From Capronia americana (taxonomy: Eukaryota > Ascomycota > Eurotiomycetes > Chaetothyriales > Herpotrichiellaceae): DNA of 64,000 bases. Position numbers and translations under genes: made by a program. A model generated the notes under the pieces. It was not told where the DNA came from. It worked only from the letters and a program-made list of their open reading frames with translations, and did no database searches. Below are positions 29,847-40,218 of the stretch, piece after piece. The stretch's first letter is position 1. Each line of letters opens with the position of its first letter. The stretch lies in contig JADWQD010000013.1 of assembly GCA_016110215.1 (NCBI GenBank), positions 558,001-622,000 of the forward strand, written 5' to 3'.

Positions 29847-31157
29847 ATGTCTCAGGCTAATGGCCACGCGTCCACATCCTGGAGCAAACCCAGACACGTC
29901 ATCATTGTCGGCGGCTCCCTCGGCGGACTCTTTACTGGAGTGGCATTGAAGCAACATGGGTACGACACGACGATCCTCGAAAGGACACCAACAAACCTAC
30001 TGGAGAACCAGGGCGCCGGCATCGTCGCAGGCGGCGACACTTTGACATTCTTCGAGCGTTATGATCGTTGTAAGCGACCTGTTGCTGTGCCGGCTCCCAG
30101 ACGCATGTATCTCGATCAGTCGGGCAAAGTTGTCCAGGACATGCCCTTGAAGGGGACGATGACGAGTTGGGATCTCTGCTATTACCTGCTTCGCGCAAAT
30201 TACGATCATCAAGAGAGTGGGTATTGTCGAGTGCCTGGACCTCAGCCTGGTGACGGAAAGATCGACTACCGATATGGTTGTACAGTGAAGGACTTCCAAC
30301 AGGAGGATGGGCAGATCAGGGTATTCTATGACAGGTTGGACGGCAGCACGGAGTCCGTTGTCGGGGATATGCTGGTCGGGGCGGATGGACCGAGCTCACG
30401 CATCCGCAAAATCCTGTGTCCGGAGGTCGAAAGGAAGTACGCTGGATACTGCGTGATAAGAGGCACCGTGCCTGAAAACGAAGCCTCCGAAGAAGCAAAG
30501 AAAGTGTTCGTTGAGAGGTTTACCTTCTTCCACGCCCCCGGCATACAGAACCTGACGTACACGATTCCCGGTCCTGACGGGGCAATGGAGCCAGGAAAGC
30601 GGCTGTTGAATTTCGTGTGGTACACAAACTTCCCTGAAGGCGAGCAGGAGCTCGAGGAAGTGATGACAGACAAGCACGGCAAGCGCAGACGGCTTACCAT
30701 CCCACCTGGGATGATGCGTCCTGAGGCATGGGAGATGGTAAAGAAGCGCGGACGAGATCGTCTCCCTCCGCAAATGTCTGAGATGGTCGAGAAGACGAAG
30801 CAGCCTTTTGTCCAATGTATCACAGACGTGATCACGCCAACTAACAACTTCTTCAACGGCAAGGTCGTGCTCATTGGAGACGCATTAGCTGGATTCAGGC
30901 CACATACAGTAGCCAGCACGAGTCAGGCTGCGTTCGATGTGCTCATGCTCGTTGAGTATCTCGAAACCGGTGACCACGCAGAGTTTGTGCGGAGGACAAT
31001 GGAATATGCGCGCTTGGTTCAGCAAAGGGGCGTGAGGATTGGTGACAGAAGCCAGTTTGAGACGCTGCCGTTGCAGGAGTACGTCGATGATCGTACCATG
31101 ATGTCGATTCCGAGGCAGGATCTGGAGTTTCCAGAGTGGACGCAAATTAGAATATAG
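29847..31157 (+). CDS. FAD-dependent aromatic-type monooxygenase
   Basis: Flavoprotein monooxygenase of the PHBH/salicylate-hydroxylase superfamily, 436 residues, intronless. The FAD-binding Rossmann fold is at residues 17-40 (VIIVGGSLGGLFTGVALKQ) and ends in an acidic LER. The NAD(P)H/FAD motif LVGADGPSSRIRK and the late ribityl-binding motif VVLIGDALAGFRPHTVAS are both intact. The overall pattern, including RPHTVAST, resembles 2,6-dihydroxypyridine 3-monooxygenase-like enzymes, so hydroxylation of a small aromatic or N-heterocycle is plausible but unproven. It converges with the YdeI-like gene, stop codons 21 bp apart. Confidence 0.85.
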   Translation: MSQANGHASTSWSKPRHVIIVGGSLGGLFTGVALKQHGYDTTILERTPTNLLENQGAGIVAGGDTLTFFERYDRCKRPVAVPAPRRMYLDQSGKVVQDMPLKGTMTSWDLCYYLLRANYDHQESGYCRVPGPQPGDGKIDYRYGCTVKDFQQEDGQIRVFYDRLDGSTESVVGDMLVGADGPSSRIRKILCPEVERKYAGYCVIRGTVPENEASEEAKKVFVERFTFFHAPGIQNLTYTIPGPDGAMEPGKRLLNFVWYTNFPEGEQELEEVMTDKHGKRRRLTIPPGMMRPEAWEMVKKRGRDRLPPQMSEMVEKTKQPFVQCITDVITPTNNFFNGKVVLIGDALAGFRPHTVASTSQAAFDVLMLVEYLETGDHAEFVRRTMEYARLVQQRGVRIGDRSQFETLPLQEYVDDRTMMSIPRQDLEFPEWTQIRI

Positions 31158-31178
31158 CGAAAAGATTGGGTGCTCGAT

Positions 31179-31979
31179 TCAGCGTCTTGGGCGCAGACCT
31201 TGTCGCCGAGGCTCCTCGCCCGCTGGCCTTGAGTTGAGATCCTTGCTCGACACATCGCTGGCACTCGAGGTTTGTCTCGCAGCATTCTTCTTTGTGCTCT
31301 TTGACTTCACCTGAGCTGCGGTCTTCTTCGGCCCCCTGGACGTCTTACCCACGCCAGTATCCTTCCCGCGCACGGCCTGGGGCTCTGCAACTCTTCCAGG
31401 AACCTTTCCGACAGCTAGCATATTTACAAGTGCTTCGATTCGATTAGCCCTCGATTTCAGGGAGGCTGTCTGCACGCGGTGGAGCACCGCAAACCGGTGT
31501 GACTTGTTCAAACTGTCAAAAAAGGCCGATGCTGTGGGCGTGGCCTTAAGTGCACCAGCTAGATCATCTGGAACAGTGATGGTTGCTGGTCCATCGTATG
31601 CTCTCTCCCACCGACCATCCGCCTTTGCTGCCTCCACCGCAGCCATGCCCGCCGGTCGCATCTTGCCTTCTTGGATCAGCCGTTCCACGGTATCTGTGTT
31701 CTTCTTGGACCACATGCTCTTGGTTCGACGTGGGGTGTAACGTGTCAACCACCATTTCTCATCGATGCTACCGCCGCCCCCACCATCGATCCAGCCAAAG
31801 CACAGACACACTTCTACCGCCTCGGGTGCAGTGATTGAAGGGATGCCTGAAGCCTTCTTTGCAAGCTTGATATAGCACCCTGCAGCCGTTATGTGTTCAC
31901 GGTCAAGGAAGGCCTCAAAGTCCTCGGCGGATGAGAAGGTATGGATGGGGAAGTCTGAAGGTAACTGCTTCAGCGGCAT
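31179..31979 (-). CDS. YdeI/OmdA-like protein
   Basis: Member of the YdeI / OmpD-associated family, a bacterial-type fold whose biochemical role is not settled. 266 residues from the ATG at 31979 (MPLKQLPSDFPIHTF); the frame extends upstream only to a TTG. Conserved blocks are FEAFLDREH, GCYIKLAKKASGIPS, AVEVCLCFGWIDG, YTPRRTKSMWSKKN and RLIQEGKMRPAG, covering residues 1-180. The C-terminal ~80 residues are a Lys/Arg/Ser-rich tail (KTSRGPKKTAAQ, KSTKKN) that is not part of the bacterial domain as I know it and could bind nucleic acid or direct nuclear entry. Bacterial ancestry by transfer is possible, though the family is widespread in fungi. Confidence 0.8.
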   Translation of the reverse strand: MPLKQLPSDFPIHTFSSAEDFEAFLDREHITAAGCYIKLAKKASGIPSITAPEAVEVCLCFGWIDGGGGGSIDEKWWLTRYTPRRTKSMWSKKNTDTVERLIQEGKMRPAGMAAVEAAKADGRWERAYDGPATITVPDDLAGALKATPTASAFFDSLNKSHRFAVLHRVQTASLKSRANRIEALVNMLAVGKVPGRVAEPQAVRGKDTGVGKTSRGPKKTAAQVKSKSTKKNAARQTSSASDVSSKDLNSRPAGEEPRRQGLRPRR

Positions 31980-32404
31980 CTTGGGCGTGATAGAGACAAA
32001 GCGGCACGATCTTTCCTGCAAGCCAAGTTAGCAGCGTCGGTCGGTGCGTTGAACCAGCTTTACGGTTGAAATACCAGAGTTGGTCCCGGATTGGATCCTC
32101 AGCGCAGTGTTACAAGCATGTATCAAGCCGGAAGACGCGTCAATTCCAGCATTGACTTTGTCTCGCCAGCGAGGCGACCTGTTTGCACGACTCGAGACGC
32201 GACTCGTCTTTCCAAGGGAACAGCCAAAACATGGTGTTGATGGAAGCTCAATGTGCAACGCGTTACTGAGGGTAATCAGCCCTAGGCCAAAAACTTCCGC
32301 AGTACGATACGAGTACGTGCTGTCCCTTTCGGGCCCGCGGCTGTCCATCCCGGGGGCACCGTAGGCGCCCAGCTTCTTTTACCCCAGGCTGGGCGAGCCA
32401 AGTA

Positions 32405-32431
32405 CAGTGTACACAGTGTACACAGTGCACA
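32405..32431. repeat. Three tandem 9-bp ACAGTGTAC-like units
   Basis: Units at 32405-32413, 32414-32422 and 32423-32431 (last has GTGCAC). Junctions form the palindrome GTGTACAC at 32408-32415 and 32417-32424. Located 34 bp upstream of a TATA box, so a factor-binding array is possible. Confidence 0.75.
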
Positions 32432-32464
32432 CTGCGAGTACCGCCTACTGTGTACGGTTCTCCG

Positions 32465-32472
32465 TATATAAA
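32465..32472 (+). promoter_or_regulatory. TATA box, likely for the dynamin-like gene
   Basis: TATATAAA on the plus strand. If it drives the dynamin-like gene, the 5' leader is about 670 nt and contains upstream ATGs (for example 32541), unless introns remove them. Confidence 0.45.
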
Positions 32473-33173
32473 CCATTACTGTGCCTTCCAACATAACTTG
32501 TCCGCAACAGCGCCGACACGTGCCTTTTCTTCTCAGCTTGATGGACGGGGCAATTTCAGACAAGATCTCACAGGATCTACCTGCAAAATATTTCGTTGGA
32601 CAGCACAGCAGATGCAAGCATGTGTTGTCCATCAGGCAGCCAGTCACTCATTTGTTGTTCTGTCGTCCTAAGCCTCACTTGACGCTCACCCTCGTCGCTC
32701 TTTCAGCTCGCTGCCGGGTGATGACAAGCGACTGTAACCCCCGGTTTGTTGATTCGTCTACTTGCTGTCCTTTGTTCTTTGCTGCAACTGAGAGAGTATC
32801 CTAAGGCCACGAAGTCTTAGCTGCTTCCACCTGCATGTTCCGTCTTCTCTGCCGCTGAACAACAGACAATCTAGGCAAAACGACAACCGCAACGCAGTCA
32901 ACGAACAAGAAGGTTCCCCAAAAGCATTCAAACCCGAATGGCCTATTTCGACTCCCTGCAGTAGACATGCGCAATGGAGGAGACAGCTATGGCCAACGCT
33001 GGGCCATTGCCACCACGGTGCATCTGCTTGGAAACCCCTCTATCGGACTTCAAACATTTAGTGAAGCCGAAACGCCCCTCTCTCCTTCGAATATTCTTTA
33101 GACGTATTGCACAATATCTTGACCCGGTTACAAGGAGCCCTTCGACGAGACTACACAGACGGGCAGCCATACC

Positions 33174-35481
33174 ATGACTCCTGGGAATAGCAAAGAGTCC
33201 AACTATTCGGACAAGGCTACGACGCCCCTGGTCCAACTGCAATCCAAAGACCACGAAGAGATTCTGAATGTGATAGATCAACTCCGGTCGGAAGGTATAA
33301 GTAAGTATATCAACCTCCCACAGTTGGTGGTATGCGGCGATCAGTCGTCGGGCAAGAGTTCTGTCTTGGAAGCGATTTCCGGCCTCGCGTTCCCGACGAA
33401 AGACAATGTTTGCACCCGATTTGCGACCGAGCTCATCTTGCGACGAGCACCGGAGACCAGTGTCACTGCTTCTATTCACCCGGATGACGATCGTACACCG
33501 GCGGAAAAGGATAGGATCCAGGAATTCAAATCATCCACTCTCGACCTGCAGCAATTTGCCGACATTGTCAGGGATGCCGAGGATTGGATCGGCGAGGGTA
33601 GGGATGGCCATATATTCTCGAAGGATGTTCTTCGCATTGAAGTCTCCGGTCCGAAACAGCCTCATCTGACCCTCGTTGATCTTCCCGGTCTCTACCATGC
33701 AGCTGACGAGTCGCAAACCGCCGAAGGGGTTGAGTTTGTAGAGTCCTTGGTCCTATCATACCTCCAAAACAAGCGCAGTGTCATACTCGCAGTGATCTCT
33801 GCTAAAAGCGACATAGCGCTCCAGAAGGTCACCGCATTCACACGCAAGGTTGATCCGAATGGTCACCGAACCATGGGCGTCATTACCAAGCCAGATACGC
33901 TTTCGAGAGGTTCTGACATGGAAAGATCCTTTCTCAACCTGGCAGCGAACAAGAGAGTTGAATTTCGGCTTGGGTGGCATGTTCTCAAAAACAGAAAGTA
34001 CGAGGAACGCCACTTCTCACTTGACCAGCGTCGTGCTTCCGAGGCCGAGTTCCTGGCCAGCGGTGTATGGGCTTCATTGCCGCGTTCACAGGCTGGCATC
34101 GAATCGCTAAGACCTAGACTGAGTGCCATCCTGAAGGATCATATCATTGCCCAACTGCCAGGCCTGATTACTGAGACCCAACAGTCTCTCACTGAGACTG
34201 ATGTCAGCCTGCAAAGACTTGGAAACGCGCGCCAAACACTAGCCGATCAACGTCGATACCTCTTACGCAGCAGCGAGAAATTCACTGCTCTGGTCGGCTA
34301 TGCCACTAATGGAGTTTATTTCGATCCCTTTTTTGGAGACGCCATGGAAGACGAAGGCTACCAACGAAGACTACGTGCCGTAGTCCAAAACCGCCTGTCC
34401 GACTTCTCCAAAACTTTAGAAGCAAAAGGCATGCAGAAACAGATCATTGACGACGAGGATGAAGATACAGATCTTGAGGAAGGCCAAATGTACCGCTCTG
34501 CATACATGGACGAAGTCCAACAGCGAATGCGGCGGAGTCGAGGCCGCGAGCTGCCTGGCACCTTCAACCCTCATATTGTTGGTGATCTGTTCTATCTGCA
34601 ATCCAAGCCATGGGAGTCCACCGTGATGGAATGCATTGATATGCTGCTGAAAGATGTCCAGAAGGCCATCATACCTATCATCGAAGACATACTCGACGAG
34701 AAATCTATCACAGGGCTGCTGGAATATATTTTCAATCCTGGCCTTGATAAAATCGAGGCCGCACTACGGGCCAAGACAAAGGAACTTCTCAAGCCTCAGC
34801 AATCGGGCCATCCAATAACGTACAACAACTACTTTACCGAGAGCGTCCAAAAAGCCCGGCAAGAGCATTACCAAAGGTCGGTTCGCGAGAAGCTCAAGGC
34901 CTTTTTCAATCTCAACTACCCCAAATCTCCATCGTCGGAGAGGACATACATCTTTAGGATGGACGATTTGATTGAGGTCCTGGGTGCCCAGACGGAAGAC
35001 GACATGGAACGGTTCGCGTGCTCTGAAGCGATTGACTGCATGCAAGCTTACTACGAGGTACTTCTGCAATTGTTGCCAGCCTTGGAGGGACCGTGCTAAT
35101 GCCCTGACTCTCGAAAACTAGGTCGCCAGATTGAAATTCGTCGATGATTTCAGTAACCTAGCGGTCGAGAAGTGCCTTTTGGAACCGCTGGCCGTCATTT
35201 TTGGTCCCCAAGTGGTGGATACATTGGCGGATGGCGTAGTCGAAAAGATCGCAGCCGAAGACGAGAGTTCGAAGCTTGAGCGCGAACGACTTCTGCACAA
35301 GCGGAACAAGCTGCAGGAATCTCTGCTCCAGCTTCATCGATTGGATCGGCACAATGTGACCAGTGCGGATAAAAGCCTGCATCTTGACGACAACGATCTA
35401 GCCAATGGACATGACGGGACCGATGGCGTTCGCAGTCCGATAGAGTCTGTAGTGGCGTTAGAAGAGGGGTATGAAAGCTGA
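33174..35481 (+). CDS. Dynamin-family large GTPase (Mx/DNM-like)
   Basis: Large GTPase of the dynamin superfamily, membrane-remodelling by self-assembly. Two exons, 33174-35057 and 35122-35481, joined in phase 0, give 747 residues; without the splice the frame stops at 35099. GTPase motifs are intact: G1 GDQSSGKSS at residues 55-63, G3 DLPGL and G4 TKPD. The middle/stalk region follows, and the C-terminal GTPase effector domain is completed by exon 2 (AYYE then VARLKFVDDFSNLAVE). There is no PH domain or Pro-rich tail, as in fungal Mx-like dynamins. An acidic insert (DDEDEDTDLEEGQ) lies near residue 425-437. The cargo membrane is unknown. Confidence 0.9.
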
Positions 35482-35518
35482 GCCTGAACCTGAACCTCCG
35501 ATGTTTTCTTCATCCCCT

Positions 35519-35597
35519 AGGAGGAGGAGGAGGAGGAGGAGGAGGAGGAGGAGGAGGAGGAGGAGGAGGAGGAAGAAGAAGAAGAAGAAGAAGAAGA
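35519..35597 (+). repeat. (AGG)n/(AAG)n purine microsatellite
   Basis: 79 bp of pure purine on the plus strand: about 18 GGA-type units up to roughly 35572, then about eight AGA units. It starts 38 bp after the dynamin-like stop codon and probably lies in its 3' UTR. Mirror symmetry makes triplex or R-loop formation possible. Confidence 0.92.
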
Positions 35598-35868
35598 CAC
35601 CTAAGCAACTCTATTTACGCGCAGTGAATGAAATGAAACTATGTATATAGGGGCGAGGTGAAGGCCCGATTATACGGCTAAGTAGACGCGGTCGGTGAGA
35701 TAGATGTGTAAGATGAGAGAGGACGATCGGTTTTTTATACCTTTCAAACCCGGGACCGTACACCATATATACTTGCAGTCCACCTGGGATTAAGGCAAAG
35801 TGTGGTTCCGATGCCATCGTATATATCATAGGGTTATTGGTGGTGGCGCCCCAAGTCTCTCGTCTCGT

Positions 35869-35940
35869 GTCTATCTGTCCATCTGTCTATCTGTCCATCT
35901 GTCTATCTGTCCATCTGTCTATCTGTCCATCTATCTATCT
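35869..35940. repeat. 16-bp minisatellite GTCTATCTGTCCATCT x4
   Basis: Four perfect consecutive copies at 35869-35884, 35885-35900, 35901-35916 and 35917-35932, plus a degenerate half copy. Each unit is itself two 8-bp halves (GTCTATCT and GTCCATCT) differing at one base, so an octamer duplicated and diverged before expansion. Confidence 0.9.
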
Positions 35941-36047
35941 ACTCATATTCAAACGACAGCCCTTCCAGTCATGCGCGGGTGAAGTACAGATGGCATACTA
36001 ATCGTTTCATCACGTCGCTTCACATTGCTTCACATCGCTCCGTCCCA

Positions 36048-38735
36048 CTACCACCCGTAGACTTCCTCGAAATACTTGATCCGCACTCCCGCCCCTGCCT
36101 GCTGTCGAGCGGCGTGCCTCGCTTCCTCGACCAACTGCATCGGCCCACACGCGAAGATGGCTATTCTGCCCTTCGTCCCGGTCTGCGCCGAAGACTGAGA
36201 CGCATCAAGGGAGGAGGATCCAGCTGTACAAAACGCCGAGATGAGTCGAGTCACGTCCGGCCGTGCGAATGTGATAGACACATGATCTTCGGCGGTGCTG
36301 TCGTGCTCGGGCCGGCTCGTGTCGGAGATTGCGTATTTCTCTGTCTCTTTCTCGAAATCGATACCGACAGTGACGTCCGTGCTCTTTTCCGGTGTGTGCG
36401 GAATTGGAGACGAGAGAGATAGGTTGGAGGATTGCTCTGACGTGGACGGAGACGGCGTGCTCTGAGTTTTCGTCTGTTGCTTCTCTGTGGCGAAGAGGTT
36501 GAGCTCGATCCTCAATCGGTCCGTGGGCCGTTGACCGTTCAACACTGCAAGGGTCGACTGGAGTTCGTGCCTCAGGACGTCTCGGACGAACTCTTCCTCT
36601 CGAGCGATCCAAAGTAGGTTGACACGCTTTGTTGCGATGGTGCCATTACCACGGGCACTCGCGCTGGCGATGGCGCGTTGGGAATCTTCCATGATCGACC
36701 GCAAATATGGAAGGGTGGCGGTGATCCCAGATCCGCCGGCAATGAGGAGGATCGACGAGAAGGTGGAAGGATGGAATAGGGCAGGCAAATGGCTTCCATA
36801 GGGTCCTTCCAGGAGCACGTGTACGTTCGCAGAATGGAGGGACGAAGCGACAAGTCGGTTGCGCAGACGTGCCGTCATGCCCTTTCTAGGACGAATCAGG
36901 AACGTGATACCGGAGGTACCGCGAGAATTATACGTCGCAGAAGGTTCTGGTGATCTCGAGGGTTGTGCAGTTGAAGTTGCGGTTGCTTCCTTCGTTTGCT
37001 CTGCCGAGAGTGAGTGAGATGGGCCAACGAATGCAACACTTGCGGAAGCCGAAGTCGACGCCCCAGGGATAGGGATAGCGCTGAAAGGATGCTGCTCCCA
37101 GATTCGCCAACTCGAGCCTGGTAGCGAAATAAAATAGTATGTCCCTGGCCAAACTGGTGGAGTTCGAGCTTCCGGCACTGTGAGGCGAATCATGTCTGCC
37201 ATAGGGTTGTATGTGACATGAGCCAATGTGCTCATGCCTTTCTCGGTTCTCTTGGGCGTGTTGACAAGCACCACACGCAGGATTCGACTTGTGTAGTCGA
37301 AACACCACAAACCAACACAGATCCACAAAAAGATAAGATAGTTTCCTCGAAACTGAGATACGACATGCCTGTTCTATTAGTCGGGCTCTCGTGGTAGAAT
37401 ATGGAATCAGGCTTACCTATGGTAGGCGATAAGGAGTACAATGGAAAGAAGGACATGAGTGACTTTGAAGAACTCGTAGAGTGACCGAAGGATCGGGCGC
37501 CAGGTAAGTAGGATCATAACCCAGACCGTGGTTGCTGCCAGGATACCGCATACAAATAGAGGATCGCTGAGCTCGTCTCTGTAGCCCTTCTCGCCAGATT
37601 CTGAGGCCTTGTCAGTCACTTTGATCCTCCATTTTCACAGAGAGGACATGGCGTACGTTGAAGGTAGTAAGCTGTAAAGCAGCTCCCGTGGATGATTCCT
37701 TCAATGGCCCAGATAACTGACACCCATCGATGGAATATCTGCATGGTGCTGAAGCTCAACCCAGTGGCCCAAAGGAAGAAGTTGTTGCGAGTTCCAAAGA
37801 GCCAAATAAATGGCAGACTGCTCGACATCAAGACGCCAACACGGTCGGACACATAGCGGAGACGCTGGATCTCCCTGCTCTTATAGTAGATATTCCGTTC
37901 CAAGGTTGGGTATCTGACTGACATGATGGCGATGTGGATGATAATGTAGCAGAGAATAGTGAGGGCCTGGAGACGGGTACCTCCTGTGAGCCATCCAAAG
38001 CCACGATAGAAGCGGCGACCGAAGGCTGGTGCCAGAAGAATGTGACTGCCGAATACAGAGTTCCAAGTTGCCGAAGAGTGGTGGCTGATGGCCATTGCAT
38101 CTGCATCCTTCTCTATAGCGGCGCCACTCAAATGAAGCCTGCTGGTCATTGACTCGAGAATCCGGTGACCGGTGATAATGATAAATACTATTGCCCAGAA
38201 GGCATATGGAATCCATCTGTAGGTATTGTGCAAGTGGCGTTGAAGATTGTAGGCATACTGGCGAAATATCAGAGTTCCGCAGAGTGCAAACTGGGAAGGG
38301 TAGACGTACCAGTGTACCGTAAATCACGAACCATGCATCATCGGAGGGCACAGCGGTCTCGTCAAAGACACCTTTATCCTTGTATTCGACGGTTGGTAGG
38401 GATCTGATAGACTCCAACGACACATTATCCGTAGCGGAATGATAGTTGGCCACGTTAACAACCTTGCTAGAACGCTTGCACTGTTTCTGCCACCATGAGA
38501 CTCCAGGTTCAATGTCTGGATCTTCGCACCTGACCCGAGCACACAAATATATTGAGGAGATTCTCAGGTCGTTCAGACAAGAGGTTCCATTTCCTCCAGG
38601 TTGGTCGGTGAACTCGATGTCCTTCAGAGCATTATAGCATGAAGCGACACAGATCTCGTGGCCCAGCGGTTTCGCCGCGAAAGCAAATGTTGTGAGAACA
38701 AGGAGAATTGGTCCGAGATACCTGAATGCTGACAT
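36048..38735 (-). CDS. Plasma-membrane ferric/cupric reductase (FRE family)
   Basis: Transmembrane NADPH oxidoreductase that reduces extracellular Fe3+ or Cu2+ for high-affinity uptake. Exons in transcript order: 38735-38310, 38257-37657, 37600-37417, 37368-36048; 843 residues. A signal peptide (MSAFRYLGPILLVLTTFAF) precedes a Cys-rich extracellular domain (HEICVASC, YLCARVRC). About seven transmembrane helices follow, with paired haem histidines in IFHRWVSVIWAIEGIIHG and KVTHVLLSIVLLIAYHRH. The FAD motif is HPFSAIP, the NADPH motif GGSGITATLP and the C-terminus FACGPMQLVEEA. An insert of about 60 Ser/Thr-rich residues lies between the NADPH-binding segments. The second intron is best read as 56 nt; a 38-nt alternative is also in frame. 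Promoter sites are annotated upstream. Confidence 0.9.
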
Positions 38736-39013
38736 CCTGAGAGCAGTCTGACAGACAGAAAACGGATACTGGCAGTGTCCAACGCATCAAAAGGAGGCAG
38801 CATTTAGACCTACGCACCCAGACCTACGCATTCTGATATACTCTGACTTTCGCATGTATGTTCCTCCGGAGGTATCCGCCCTCTTGTGTTTTTTGCACAG
38901 GCACATACATCGGGACATCCCAAGACCTCCCGTTCCGCCAAACAACTGGCAGGTATTGATGGAAGCCGTCCAGGCAGTGGAGCTGGGCGTGAAAATTTGA
39001 TCTTATCCTTGTC

Positions 39014-39022
39014 TTATCTGAT
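39014..39022 (-). promoter_or_regulatory. Iron-type GATA site ATCAGATAA (proximal)
   Basis: Exact match, on the ferric reductase strand, to the ATCWGATAA consensus recognised by fungal iron-responsive GATA repressors (SreA/Sre1/Fep1). It lies about 280 bp upstream of the reductase ATG. Function is inferred from the motif and the neighbouring gene. Confidence 0.6.
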
Positions 39023-39127
39023 TGAACCTTTCCGCGGTGGAACTTCCTATCGGAGGTTAGAGGCGTACCAGTATTGGAGCCCGATCGCTGATGTAGGATC
39101 AAAGAGTTTAGTGACTCTCCTCTTGTC

Positions 39128-39136
39128 TTATCTGAT
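39128..39136 (-). promoter_or_regulatory. Iron-type GATA site ATCAGATAA (distal)
   Basis: A second exact ATCAGATAA, about 393 bp upstream of the reductase ATG and in the same orientation. A near match ATCGGATAA follows at 39142-39150. Paired sites are typical of SreA-type targets. Confidence 0.6.
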
Positions 39137-40218
39137 GCATATTATCCGATGCAATCCTATCGGGGCTTAGTGTGACATGCTGTATGGCAACGAAGGGGAG
39201 CAAGTGTTGATAGAATGGAGAGGGTCGACGCGGTTCCCAAGACACAAGACTGGCATTGGCCGCGGCGATGCCCCGGATGGACATGCCAAGTAAAATGTTC
39301 GGAACAGCGCTGGAGACAGCTGCCCATGGTTATGATTGCGGGCTCCAGCGATTGGAAACAGCAGACCCGTGAGCCAGAAGACGGTAAGGGGAGGTGAGTT
39401 GAGGGAGTCGGAGGTAACTTGGTATTGCATAGAAAGCAAGCCTCTGCGAACCCTTGAAGTGTGTTGTAACAATTCTCCTCCAGACCAAGCTTCCCACGGC
39501 GAGGTAGTGGGTTGAGCTTGATCGCTATGGTGACTGACCCAGAAACCTCGGTGGCGGACCCATCCAGGAAGTCAGCGGATGACCGTGCCGAAGTCGGCGA
39601 GGCTTGTGGAGATGGCTGCTTCGTCTTACGGTATCCATCTCAGCCTGGCAAGCTCAAGGACGCGTCCACCTGCATGTCAAGAGAGGATCTCGTCGGGAAA
39701 CTGCGTGTTCTCCGATGTCAGGAAGTCTGAAGGATTTCCACTGTGTACGAGTTAATGCAAACGATTTCTCGGCGTGGCCGGTTTGGGAGAAGTCTGCATC
39801 ACGTCGGATTCTTACGGGGACCCGATCACACGCTGCACCCGTTCTGAGGATCGTCGAAGTCATGCGGAGCTGTGAGCTAAATGCGTCGATGTTCCTATGA
39901 TACCAGACAATTAGAAATCCACCTCCTTGGCAGCCTGTTACTCTTGCATGCGCTGCCTGCGGTCCTGCGGCCGCACATCGAACGACACCCTCCGTGCAAG
40001 GGAAGGTTTGGCGAGAATGGGAATTCATCTTGGGTGCGGAAATGAGGCGTTTGCCAAGACCTCTTGGCGTCCTCGCACAGCCACAACAGCACAAGCTCTT
40101 TAGCCTCGCCTTGCCAGCATCGGGAGGAGCCTTGTTATCAAGCATACGAGGTACCCAGCCAGCAATAAACTACGACGAGTACTTCCACTGTACCTTCTGT
40201 CACACATAGAAATCGTCG

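Larger units (their letters stand above)
31980..33173. other. Divergent intergenic region, YdeI-like / dynamin-like
   Basis: About 1.2 kb. Three tandem 9-bp units (32405-32431) are followed by a TATA box at 32465-32472, both far upstream of the dynamin ATG at 33174. An 87-codon ATG frame at 32541-32804 begins after the TATA box but has no recognisable features. Confidence 0.5.
35482..36047. other. Convergent intergenic region with simple repeats
   Basis: About 0.57 kb between the dynamin-like stop and the ferric reductase stop. It holds two simple repeats described separately. No coding sequence. Confidence 0.6.
38736..40218. other. Intergenic region upstream of ferric reductase
   Basis: About 1.5 kb between the ferric reductase start and the P450 stop. 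The left third carries GATA-type motifs and an imperfect ~50-bp direct repeat (about 39005-39060 and 39120-39169). The rest has only short motif-free frames. Confidence 0.6.

Noticed and set aside
32541..32804. 87-codon ATG frame just after the TATA box at 32465
   Set aside because: No motif, signal peptide or conserved-looking composition; it may simply be part of a long leader of the dynamin-like gene.
35058..35099. Stop codon of the dynamin-like gene at 35097-35099
   Set aside because: It is inside an intron with GT-AG ends; splicing restores the GTPase effector domain and ends at 35481.
37620..37656. 38-nt second intron of the ferric reductase gene
   Set aside because: It keeps frame, but is shorter than every other intron here and lacks a branch point; the 56-nt alternative with a CTGAC branch site is preferred.
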